In this document: positions 44,101 through 56,100 of the stretch, piece after piece
How the letters are laid out: every line of letters begins with the position of its first letter
How positions within the stretch are numbered: position 1 is the first letter of the stretch
NCBI GenBank assembly: GCA_023333565.1
Contig: JAJKFH010000668.1
Span: 310,001 to 374,000, forward strand
Direction of reading: 5' to 3'
DNA from: Puffinus mauretanicus
Taxonomy: Eukaryota > Chordata > Aves > Procellariiformes > Procellariidae
Length of the DNA: 64,000 bases
Notes under the pieces: model-generated
Database searches by the model: none
What the model was told of the DNA's origin: nothing
What the model saw: the letters and a program-made list of their open reading frames with translations, nothing else
Translations under genes and position numbers: made by a program

Positions 44101-47100
44101 ACGAAACCTTGCTCATTTTCCCGACACTTGCACTCACCATCTTCCCTGCGAACAAAGGGTTGGGCCGGTATTCACTTACTGAACAATCCGTTTATTTTTA
44201 ACCCTGTTTCTTGGCATCTTTTAAACAACTGCTTCTTCCCAGCACATTCCCCTCAAGAAATCCCCTGAAGTGCTGTAAAACCAGGACGCCGCAGTTGGAG
44301 GCTCAGCAGATGCCAGGAGACACTCAGTTATCTGGCCAGCGCTGCTGAGCAAAGAGCTCTTGCCTCTAGAACTGGGGACAGAGTCGAGCAGCGTGCGCGA
44401 TCACTAACAGACCCTTCCTCCTTCGACCGCCAACCCTCAAAGGGACCACGTAGTCCTCTAGACTCAAGTCCCCTGAATTCTGTGACATGAAAAACAATCG
44501 AAGAGACGAAATCAATCCAAGCAGTTGTTAGACTTGCCTTGCGCACTGTCACCAAACTGGTATTTGTTTTTCAGAAATGGACTGGAGACAACAGAGCGAC
44601 AGAGACCAATACACCCCTTCCATCAATAAGGGAGGAAAGTTTTACCTAAGCTGCACACATACTGTCTCTGGCATCTCTCATTGCTTTCATCTCCGTTAAA
44701 AGTCACTTCAAAAGAAAACGGTAACAGCCCTGTTGCCTGCAGAACAGAGGAAACGCAACTCAACCCAACGTCCCAGGTTTTCGTCACCCATCGTGCAGGA
44801 ACAGCCGTGTTCACGGGACGGGCTAGTATTTTGAAAGCTGCAGAAATGTCGGGGAGCATAAGTCTCATTTTCTGCTGAAAGGGCAGCAGGAGTCCTGCTG
44901 CTGGCTTCACTTCAGGCACAACCAACTCGCCCTTTAGCTAGGAACAAAGGCAACACAACCAGGACACTGCAGAAGCCTGGCAATCGAACATGTCCTGCCT
45001 CATACGCATGCTGAAAGCCACCACTGGTGAATCTAAACTCCTTGGACCACTCCTTCCTCTCACTACTCCAGCAATGTTGCCTTGCATTATCATCCCAGCC
45101 TCTGTCATTACATGAGATTCTCTTGCTCATTTCTTCACTGTCAACAGCCCCATTTTCCAGAGTCAGACCCACACAAACCACATCTGAGCTCACATTTCTG
45201 CCTCTCCTACACCTGCCAGTTCCTTTTGGAGTATAAAGTCAGATCAGGCCGTTCATGCAAGTTTGGACCACAGGAAACTTCAAAATCCAGGATGTAGCTG
45301 ATAAAGTCACGCTGAAGAAATAGCGCCTCAGAGACCCAGCTAAGTGTCCTCTCTATTTACAGCTTCTATAGGGCGAGGCATTATGAAACTGCATTTCAAG
45401 AACTGCAAGTGATAATGGCCCCAGGGCAGGGCTTTCCCTAGCATGTCTCCAGCCTCCCATGCATCTCCCCAGCAGAAAAACAGGGATTTTTAACTCACTC
45501 TGCAGCAGAGACAAAACAATTTAGATGCCCATCGTTCTCATCCAGGACTTCTCTGGTGCGAGCCTCCCCGGTGGACTGCAGGCCGATGACGATACACTGC
45601 GGGGAAACACAAGGGATGGCACAGCAGGGCGTCAGGGTGGGTGTACCGCAGCAACAGGCAAACAGCTACAGGCTCAAGAGATTGTATTTTACAAGTCCCA
45701 GGCACGTTTCCCTTGGCCTCTGTCCCCAGTACGTGTTGGGCCTGTAGCAGAGCTCCTGATCAAGAACCGTCTCAAATCTTTCAGCATCCAAAACCGTACA
45801 TCTGCTCACACCACAGGGAGGATGACTCTGATTACTGAAGCTAACTGACTTTGCTAGGTAGTTTCTGCCTAACATTTCCAAATCACATCCAGATGGATGA
45901 AAGGACAGGGCTGTGCTCAAGGTGAAGGATCTGGTACCTCTTCTAGCTTGAACATGACCCAAAATACTGTTTCAGATCAGCTTGCCCACATCTACCATAA
46001 ATGAGCAGTGGGTAATGCCTCAGAAGACGAGACCGTGTTAACTCCCCGGTATAATTTCCCGTAAATGTTCTCAGAAACCTGGACACTGCACTTCATTCTG
46101 GTTAATCTGGAAAGAAATTCATCCTTAAAGAGGTTTGAAATTGCTTTCAAGTCAAGCTGAACAGTAATTAACTCCCTTTGGTTGCAGGCTACAAAAAAAT
46201 CACTTGTAACGTTAGACTGATGGCTGCTGCCGCTGCAGCGAGGCTCTGATACCACACCTTATCCTTCGCCAGCTCTTCCTTGGCAAGCTCAACGAGTCGC
46301 CGGACTTTAGCAGCAATGCAGAGATACTTGAAGAAGCGCTGGTGAGCTGACCAGAACTGACCCCACAAGGATTTCCGAGACTCCAAGCCGATCCAGTCGG
46401 CTGCCTGCTGGAACACCATCAAGGCCTCTGCCCACTGCAGACAATACCGAGAAAGGCAGAGTTAATATCTTAGTTTTCTTTTTCATTACTGCTGTGCAGG
46501 AGGTTATTAGAACAGTCTGGGGTTTGATAATCTGATTTAATGTCAGTATTTATGTCGCTGTGTTAGGCTGAATGAACAGTCTGGTCATTCTCTCCTTTCT
46601 GCGCTAGCTCTGGTTTGCAAATATGGAACTTTTAAATAGAAGCAAAAAAAAAAAAGGTAATTTTTTATGTAAGCTGAGCATGTGCATCCCTTTTCTTTCT
46701 TATAAACAAAGTCTGTGGTCATGGCCATGTTTAGGGTCCTCAAACCCTCCCACATAACAAGTATCCCAGAGTGTAATTAAACATCAGTCTCCCCACTGCA
46801 GTGGGACCAGCTCACCAACTTCGCTGCCTTGTCGTAGACAATCTTGTACTGCTGATCCAGCGGGATCTCCTCGATTCTGAAGGTCACTCCAGTGAAACTG
46901 AGCTGCCTGGCAATGTACATTCCACTGACCTTCATGTCCATCGCCACGATCTCCATTGCACCAACTCCCCTGGGAGAGGAAGACAGCTGTGAAACTCCTT
47001 CCCCTGCTACAGGGCAGCACCGGGGAGGTGCCTCTGCAGAACCACCACCTCTCCTGGCTCAAGCTGTCCTCAGACACTGTCCTCAGGCACTGCGCCCATT

Positions 47101-50100
47101 TCCCAAACAAAGGCTGCCACAAAATGTAAGCCACATGAAAAGGGATGCTGGACATGACTTACCTCTTTTCAATTGCATGCAGGAACTCCTCAAATGCTCT
47201 GAAAGGGGTGCCCTCCCCCCAGATCCCCAGGCGGCTCATGTAAATCATGTTTTTTGGCTCAGAGGCACCTGTTTGAACAGAATTCGCTGTTAGCAAAACC
47301 ACAGAAGTTGTGAATAGCTTTGACTCAAGTACAGTGAGCTCTTAAGAGGACGGTCATTTGTCATCATGCCACAAGACACCCAAGGACCTTTCCAAACATT
47401 GCCCTCCACACACTAAGTGGGCAAGCATCATCATACAGCTGAACAGCTGGCCAGGAACAAGTTAAACTGGAGAGAAATTAGTCTGACTTGCCAAAAAGTC
47501 ACGAGTAATGGGCAGTGGTGGGGCTCGGGGCAGATCTTAGCACCCTAGCCTCCCCTCTAGCATCGCAGTACCATTCACCTCTTCTTGCATGACCGTGTAC
47601 TCTCAGTGTACGTGCTCACATCTCAGGGGCATCCTTCAGATCACAGAGGTGACTGGCGACTGTTTACGCATGGCACCCACACAATTAGCTTACCTGTGGC
47701 ACTGGCATAAACAACCCTTGCTCGAGGCAGTTTGTTCTGAAGGTCCAGGACTGCTTTGCCCATTTTAGTAGAGCTGGCATTTTTGGCTTTGTGGCATTCA
47801 TCAAACACAATCTGGAGGGGAATGTCAGTTAAGGAGAAAGGATCTATTTTCATCACAAGGATGGGAACAGACAGAAAATACAACCCAGCCTCCTCCAGCA
47901 AACGGAACAACCAGTCCCAACATCAACAGGACTGCCTCGTTCCCCACGCTGCATGAAATCGGTTGGGTTTGCCTAGTCCTCTGCTTCTCAGAGCCCGAAG
48001 TCATTTCCCCCTCCCTCTCCCTTCACTTCCAAGGTGTGTCTTGTCTTGTCTTGCTGAGGGAGAAGAATGCTGAAAAGGTTAATCCCAGCTGCGTTCTTCC
48101 CCTCCTCCCATTAACACTGTGGAGTAGGAGGAGAGAGGAGCATGGGGGGATGCATGTGCTTACAGCATTTAAATATCCGGGGATGCATGTGCTTTCAGCA
48201 TTTAAATATCTACCGCAGGCACCAGGCTGCTCGGCACAGCTGCTCCCAGTGACTTCAGATGGCCCCAAGCACTTTGTTTCTTGGTGAAGTACAATCACAA
48301 GCATGCAATTCTTCTCTCTCTCCAGTTTTTTTTTTATTTTTAAAAGGATACGACTCCATCAAAATTTTCCCTGCACCAGTCCAAAATCTGTTTTAAGCGT
48401 GTCCTGTGCTGCCCGCCTGCCTGGCTTTCACCAATCAGCGCAGAATAAGTGGCAAAGAGGACTCCTTCTGAGGTAGCTGTGTCACCATATTTAATCTGCA
48501 GAAAGGAAGAACAAGAGCACACACACTCACGACGCTTGTCCCCAGAATATCGCGCCCATTCTTTGCCCACAATCAACACTGCCGATTGTGCTGTGACCGT
48601 GCAGGACACATGCTCCCGCCTCCAAGAACAAAACCCAATCCGAGAGCAGAACAGACAAAAGACTGTTGGTAGCTGACGTCTTTAGCACTTCTATTTGGCA
48701 CTGAGATATGGTGATGACAGGGACTTTAAATGTCTGGACAAGTTCCACTAGCCAATGTGTCAGCACATCTGGATGCATGCAGTGAAATGTGGAGACCACG
48801 CTAGGACTTCAATTTTCTGGCCAACTGAAGTCGCTTCGTTTTTTTTAAGCAACAGTTTAGAGTGTTTAATTGTTTTGAACCCTCCCATCTGTTTTAATTA
48901 CGACTAGAAAATAATTTTTCTCTTTGACCAGGTGAGATCGTTGCCGATCTTACTGTCATGGGTCCCACCTGTGATGAAATAAAAGGTAGGGGGAAAAAAA
49001 CCGTGGTCCCTATCTGAAGAAAGTTCCATTTAAAGCCTTTTTGGTCTGAAAACAAACATCCCTTTCAGTCTCTTAATAGAGTGCATTCAGAGGTGTTGAA
49101 CACATGTGGTTTCCATAGACTTCGTAAGAGCTGGTTGTTCAACACCATTAAAAACCAGAGGAGAGTGTTTCAGTGAACTGGCCCATGGTGTGGCAAACAC
49201 AAGCCTGGACAAGGCTGATGCACTGGACAAGAGACGAAAGCACAGGCTACGAAGAACCCTGTGAATAGCTACTACACAATTGCTCGTCGTTTCTTTTGAG
49301 AAATATTTCATCCTCATCACTGAATAACTGGAAGAAAGTCTGAAAATTCTCTGATTCGCTCAGCTGGGGGGAAATGCCCACGTGCTCAATCATGGCACCG
49401 TGCGTCTGCAGCCCCCTGCCAGGCTCCAATCTGTGCATTTATATGTGCTCCCTTACTCCCATGCTCTGAAAAGTGGTTCCATAAAACCAGCGCTGGGAAA
49501 TGTCAGCCCAGGAGAGCAGAGCAGGGCCCCGTCTAACAGGAGCTGTTCCCTCTGCAGGATTCTTCAGCAACAGTGAGAAAGGTTCAAGTCCTGCTGTACT
49601 TCGCACTTGCCTGGAGCCACTTCTCCCTGCAGAAAACAGCTCTGCGCTCACAGTGCAGCTCTGCAGAGTGTATAAAACCAGCAAGAGTCCAGAGCGGGAA
49701 GAACACGGTGAGAGAAGGGAACAGCAAGCAGCTTGCTGTCTGCTACTGCCTGTGCCACCAGCCACGCGGAGGCAGAAGCAACTGCTGCTTTGCATGCTAA
49801 GGCGGATCCATCTAACTGCTACTGCAGGCTGATTTTCCAGAACACCTTTACAACTTCTCTCCCCTACCTTATTCAAAGCATGCACAGGAATGTGGGAGGC
49901 TTCAATGTCCTTCAGGTCTCTCTCAGCGTCATACTTGAGATCATTGGAGACGCTGAACCTGCAAAGCAAGATGTGGGTCTGGTTATCTCCTCAGGAGATA
50001 GTCAGGGCATGCACAGTGATTAATAGCTCTGACTAAAGGAATAGTAGGTGTGCAAAACTGTCACATTTCCAACTGCCCACACACCTCAAGGCAAGATCCT

Positions 50101-53100
50101 ACAGCAGACTCCAGTCTGCCACTTACAACAAGCTGTATGTATTCTGCAGTAAAACCCCATACTCCAGGGGCTTGAATCTGCACCTGGGAAGTCCACGAAT
50201 AGCCCTCCGCCGACTTCAAAGAGAGCGGAGATAGGCATTCTGAGTAGTACATAATCTGCCATTTCATAGTGACTCATTCCCCATCACCGCTGCAGGGGAA
50301 ATATTCCCATTTCACAGACAGCAAACAGGCACAAAGAGGTGGAAACGGCTTACCAAAGGCCACAGCATGAGTCAACTATAAAGCCAACATCAGCACTAAG
50401 GAATTCCTTGCTCCCAGATCCAAACTAACTCCAAGGTCTTACGGGAAAAGAGAAAAGGAAAAAAAAAAAAAAAACCAAAACCAAACAACTTACCACAGAG
50501 CTTTTTTCCTCCCTTTAAGATAATTTTCAAAGATGATGCCCGCAACTGTCCTGCCCTTTCCAACTCCAGCACCGTCCCCAATGAGGAACCCAGCTCGCTG
50601 CCCATTGGGTAATAAAACTTCATGTTGCTGCAAAATCAAGAACAGAACTGAAAATTAAACTGGATTTGCCTTAGCTAACAGCTTTCATGTGAGCTTATAA
50701 GAGCACCACTTAACCCTTTCCCATACCCCATCAATGCAAGTGCCTTTCCTGCTCAGATAAACGACAGCCAAGTCACGGTCAAGCTCGCAAGTGGCAGTTC
50801 ACAGAAAAGGCCCCCAGGCCCCCAAAATGTAAAGCTCTCCCCTCTGCAACAAAAGTCAGGAGTTCTTGCCTCTTTGGGAAACAGACCCCACAGAAGTCCC
50901 CGGCTTCAAATAATCCTTTCAAAAGGCATTTAAAATGCCATATGCCAAAGCTTCTGAAGTTTCATCACCTATATCACAGGTTATTTTAAAACACACTTGA
51001 ACATCTGTCCTTACAACAGGCAGTTTCTTTCTAGTGTCAGACACGCAAGCTGGGCAAGGTGGAGCCACATACCTGGCAGGCATAAATGATTGCTTCCAGC
51101 TGTAGTGCAGAGAGTGACCCTTTGTCGGCAACGGAGCACGGCAGGGAAAGGCTGTAGGTGATGTCGGGTGGGGGGACGCTGGAGAGAGTGCTCGTTTCAA
51201 CCACGAGGTCAGGGTGGTGCTTCCCAATCTTGGCTAAATGACAACACAGAAAACAGATAACTCAAGACCTTTACTCCCACGGGACACCTCAAAAAGGACT
51301 GCAGACCTCATAGTAATAGTCTGTAGCCCTCTGCTCGGGAACAACAGAGACAAGCCCAACGCCTGCTCTTCACTCTTTTGTTCCATTGAAATTTCAGATT
51401 GCCAAAAACAAGTCACGCCTCCCCCAAAAGCAAGCAACAGAAAAGCGTTCTGTTAAATTAGCGTAGCACCAACAAAGCATCAGTAGACTGGTAAAGTTTT
51501 TCTAGAAAATCACAAGCTTGGGATGTGCCACAGCAAACACCATATACTGCTTGCAGGAAAATAAGGGAGCAGTTAATTAGGTTGGTCCACAATGGAGTTA
51601 ACAGAACTTCCCATACTCATGCAATGGCAAGACACTCACACTTTGAAGGTATATATTCTGAATAGGTCTCAGTTTGCCCCAACTCTTCTGTTTCTTCCTC
51701 CTCACCTTCATCCTCCTCCTCTGCAGGAGCCTGAGACTGAAAAGAAACACAGCATTGACCAAATGTTAAAGTTCCCATTGAACTGTGGACACACGCAGTG
51801 CTACACAGTGCCAGAAACCATCATTTAAACCATCCCTATGCAAATTCACAAACCCTTCAATTACAATTCATCTCATTTATAGACTACAGCAACACAAGGA
51901 AAACCATCTGCGAGAGCCCACCCCGGGGGCCCAGCAAGTGTTTTAAGAGCTACTTTCAACGCCTGGTCCACACCGAATTAGGGAAAGATGTTTACATCAC
52001 TCTTCAGAGGGGCTGTGGGCTAGCATGAATTCTGCCCAGCTGTGCTCTAATCTGGCCCTGAGTAAGGGACCTAGACCAGCTTTAAACTCAGCGTGGTACT
52101 CAGCAGCGTAAAGCAAAGTCATGTAATTCCAGGAAGAGCAGCCTCTACAGACTGCGCTGGCTTAGCTGTAAAGAAAGCCCAGATCATTCTCTAACACAGC
52201 AAGGTTCCACCAAGGGAAATATAAGACACTTCTGGGAACGGGCAGTGACTTGCATCTGTCTGATTTTCTTGTCTCACTCCCTCTGAAGGGAAAACAGTCA
52301 GAACCGCTCCCCTCCACACTGCGATGTTACCGAGTGTCCGATCCTACTGAAGCCAACCATCGTTCTCACCTGGTAGCTTATGAGGAGCGGGGTGTTGGGG
52401 ACAGCAGGAACGTGGTCATTCGAACTGTTTAAGCCAGGGAACGATCTGCTGGGTGAGAACAGCTGGAACAGAAAGGGTGCAGGTGAGAGAGCAGTCTTAA
52501 ACCTCAGCCCTCCAACCCCAACAAGCATGAAAATACAACAGTAAAGATACTTGTGCTCTATGCTCAGATCTTCCACTCTAATGATGTCAGTCAGCTTTAA
52601 TACCTTCTGTTTGTGCATGAAAAGCCCTGGGCAGTAATTCTGGAAACTAATAAATCTTGCAAATACCATACATGCCTTTGTCAACACACACACAGGGAAT
52701 AACTGACCAAGGTAAATACATTCCTGCAAGAAGTGTGAGCATTTTGCGCGTGTGCCCACGTGTGATGAAAGCCTGCAGGGACACATGTCCTCCCACACCT
52801 GCAGGACAGGGGTCTTTCTGCCAAACTACACAGCATTAAGATGGGTCATCCCAAAATGGCACGTTTTGCCTGAGATCTCAGGCATAAGCCCACCTTTCAT
52901 ACACCTCCCCTTAGCACTAAGAGATTACCTGTGCAAGCGCTGCCACTTTCAAAGGACTCTTACAAGCCAGCAGTCCCTGTCAAGACCTGATCAAAGTTTA
53001 TTATGGGAACACTGGATTTGCTCTGCACTGGAGCAGTTACGTTAGTTTTCCCATTTGCTTCGAAGGGAGCTCTGTACAAAACTGCTCTGCCGTTCCCGAC

Positions 53101-56100
53101 AAGACAGGTCCTCGTTAAAAGGAGCTGTGTAGATTCTCATTGCGGGATCTGAACTGGTGACTCCAACTGAGAGCTCTGGGTTGGATTTGCTAATGGAGGA
53201 GAAAGAGCATCATTTGGGAGACCAGAAGGGGAGACTGGAGTACAGCCGAGGAGATCCAAACAGGGAGAATGGGAAAGACTGAACAAAATTGCAACCAAAA
53301 GCCATCGCTGGGAAAGAACCAAGCATTAAATCAGAACACCAACACTCCACATCTTCTTTCAAACTACCCTTGAGGCAAGCACTTACTTAACGATTTTGCA
53401 ATTTTGTTGTTAGCGTTAAAACCACTGATCAAAGTAATTAGATAACTGCACCAGAACACAGCCCGTGGGTCAGCACCAATTAACAGCTGTCCCAAGGTTA
53501 AGGACTGCTATCCTTTGCCTGAGACCACCAAAGCCTGCACGCTTCCAGCTGCCCCTCAGGCTCACCTCACTCTTGCAGAGGCGAGGACCTCCACTGGCGA
53601 GGACCTCCACTGGCGAGACCAGCCAGCAGGCCCAGGAACTCAAACCGCACCAAGACCCCCACCAGGCCAGCGACGGTGGGGGTCAGGCTGCCGTACGGGC
53701 TGGCCAGGTCTCTCCCATCTCAGAGTTAATAACGGCTTTGGACCATCCAGCCCGCTGCACCGCAGCCAGCAAGGAGAGCTCCCAAGACACTCCTAGCTGG
53801 GAAGGCACAATCGAGGAGATCCGTTGTCTGCCCCACGCAAACAAAATCACACTGGAATTTCCCGACAGTGAGCAAGGTCAAGCCAGCAGCTCATGGCATC
53901 CAAAATAATCAGCAACTCCAGAAGCAGCACTACTTCAAGTTTATAGCTTGCGAAGAGTGCCAGACTTACAGAGACCCATGCTCCACCAGCAGAAGTGAAA
54001 GATGGGAAGTTTTTAAGCATAAACACTCCAATGATTTCCTTTTTTTAAATTAAAAAAAAAAAAAAAAGAAGAAAGAAAAAAACACCCTCCATTACTGGAA
54101 GCCTGAGTCAGAATTACCAGAAGGAAGCTGGACGGAAGCGCTATTTTCAGTGCCAACAAATCTGGAGAGCAGGTGAAACATCTCCACCTACAAATCTGAG
54201 CTCAGTATAAAAGTTTCTTCTTAGGCAAGAGAAAGGCCCAGATCTGCTGGAATGGCAGGACACGCTTCCCTCAGTTCTAGCAGTGGAAAGTTAATGCAGG
54301 TCTGGTTTTGCATCACGCAAGCTTCACAGTATAAATCCCTGCTATCCCAATTCAGCCACGTGGCTTTGGCACATGGCATTTCACCTCGGGTATTGCAAAG
54401 GCAGTGAGCTTGGTTGTTTGCAGCACTGGAAAACTAACCACATAGCTGAGAATACGCTGTGGGGACCAGTCCAGGTGGCACCAGGAGCTATAGTGGGTGA
54501 TATATCATCTTGCCCCAGACTGAACTTGTACAATTCTTTCCCTTCTCTACTCTTGCTCACCTCCCAGTTTGATCTTCTCCTTCCTCTACGCTACGTATCT
54601 AAAAACATTAACATAAGAGGCATACACAGCATACATGAGAACACTGGGATGTAGGCAGGAGAGAGACTCAGTCAGTAAAGCTGCTGACAATTTCACAAAG
54701 ACTCGGTCTTACTCCGTTTTTTTCTTCTTTGCGTTATTCTCCGTTTTGCCCCATCTTGCCATGACTTCCATGGGAAAAGAAACAGTCACATCTGGCTGAC
54801 AAGCCCACTCCCCTCTGCATAAATTCATTCCCTATGTACTGAGCTAGGAGAAGGGTGTTCATATTTTTAAAGTGCTGTGAATAAGCTAGACAGAAAAAAC
54901 TACATCAGCAGCTCACAAAAATTCTAGCTACAGGCTTCAGAGGCAGGGCTTTGCTTACCCAATCTTAAAAACACTGTAAACTCGTGAGATGGTTGTGAGA
55001 AAACACAACGGATTACATGAACTATTTTTAAAAGGTATTTCACAACTTCATTACAAATGAAGCAAGTGTGTTTTTTCTGCTAACCCCTGCAAATATTTAA
55101 CAGTGTAGTAGCTCTTCCCTCCGTGCCCATTCCTGAAACGATAAACAGAGCCAACACATTACATACGTCTCCTTTCTTTCTGAATAACAGCTCTCTCCGC
55201 AGGGGCACACGAAGGCAGCTCTGTGCCAGCCATTTCCTCTTCAATCACAAACGCTCCACCTAAAGCTTCAGCGCTGGGCACTTGAGATAAGGGTTTCTTA
55301 GCGAGCTTGAAACGTTCAGCACTGCGCAGTCTCACTGTGATGCTTGTCACCAATTTTGCTCTGTCCCCCTTTCTGTAAACCCATTTCCCCAGTGCTAGTG
55401 ACAGCTGATAGAAAGAAGGGGGAAAGCTAAAATACGGCCATAGTCTTCTCCACGCGTATCTTAAATTGCTACACGACCGAAGACAGTTCGGTTTTTTTTC
55501 TTTTTTCAAGAGGACGAGGTACAAGGCCGTTCTTGTGCCTGGGATCTATATGTGGGTCTCACCCCAGGATGCATCCAACTTCACTTACGAGATGTCCCAC
55601 GTATCAGAGCTGTTTAGAGATTGCTGTTTCTGCTCCGCCTGAATCACTGAGACCGAAATTCTGTCCCAATAAATTAACTACTGTCCTGACAAGGCAGTGC
55701 AAGGCTGGCCATTGCTCCTGGGTAAAAGCTGACTACACAGCTACGACTGATCGGATGTACTGTATCCAAACGGATTAGGACTGAATTCGCCTGGGTTACA
55801 TACGGTGTAACATGACCGACGTCCAGTTTTGTACTGTAGCTTAGAAACTGCTCTGGCTACTCAAAAGCCAAAAGTCCTGCAGTTTTATGGAAAATGATGG
55901 CGGTGTAATGATGTGGGAAGGGACAGGGAACGATTATCTAAATTGCTTGTATGTTGGTGCAGGATATCAGCAAAGTCTCCACCCTGTACTGAATGTTACA
56001 GTAAGGAACCTTTTCTTCGGCACTGCCTCGAGATTTTGCAACAGACCACTTGACTGCCTCCTTTAACAATAACAAAAAAAGCATATTTGAAATTCAGGTA

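Noticed and set aside
44623..44925. 100-codon minus-strand frame as an extra SBNO2 exon
   Set aside because: The flanking SBNO2 exons (45499-45596 and 42908-42990) already join in phase and match the human protein without a gap.
55159..55524. 121-codon minus-strand frame as a small gene
   Set aside because: There is no recognisable family, promoter or conserved motif. It lies in a large SBNO2 intron in DNA where frames of this length can arise by chance.
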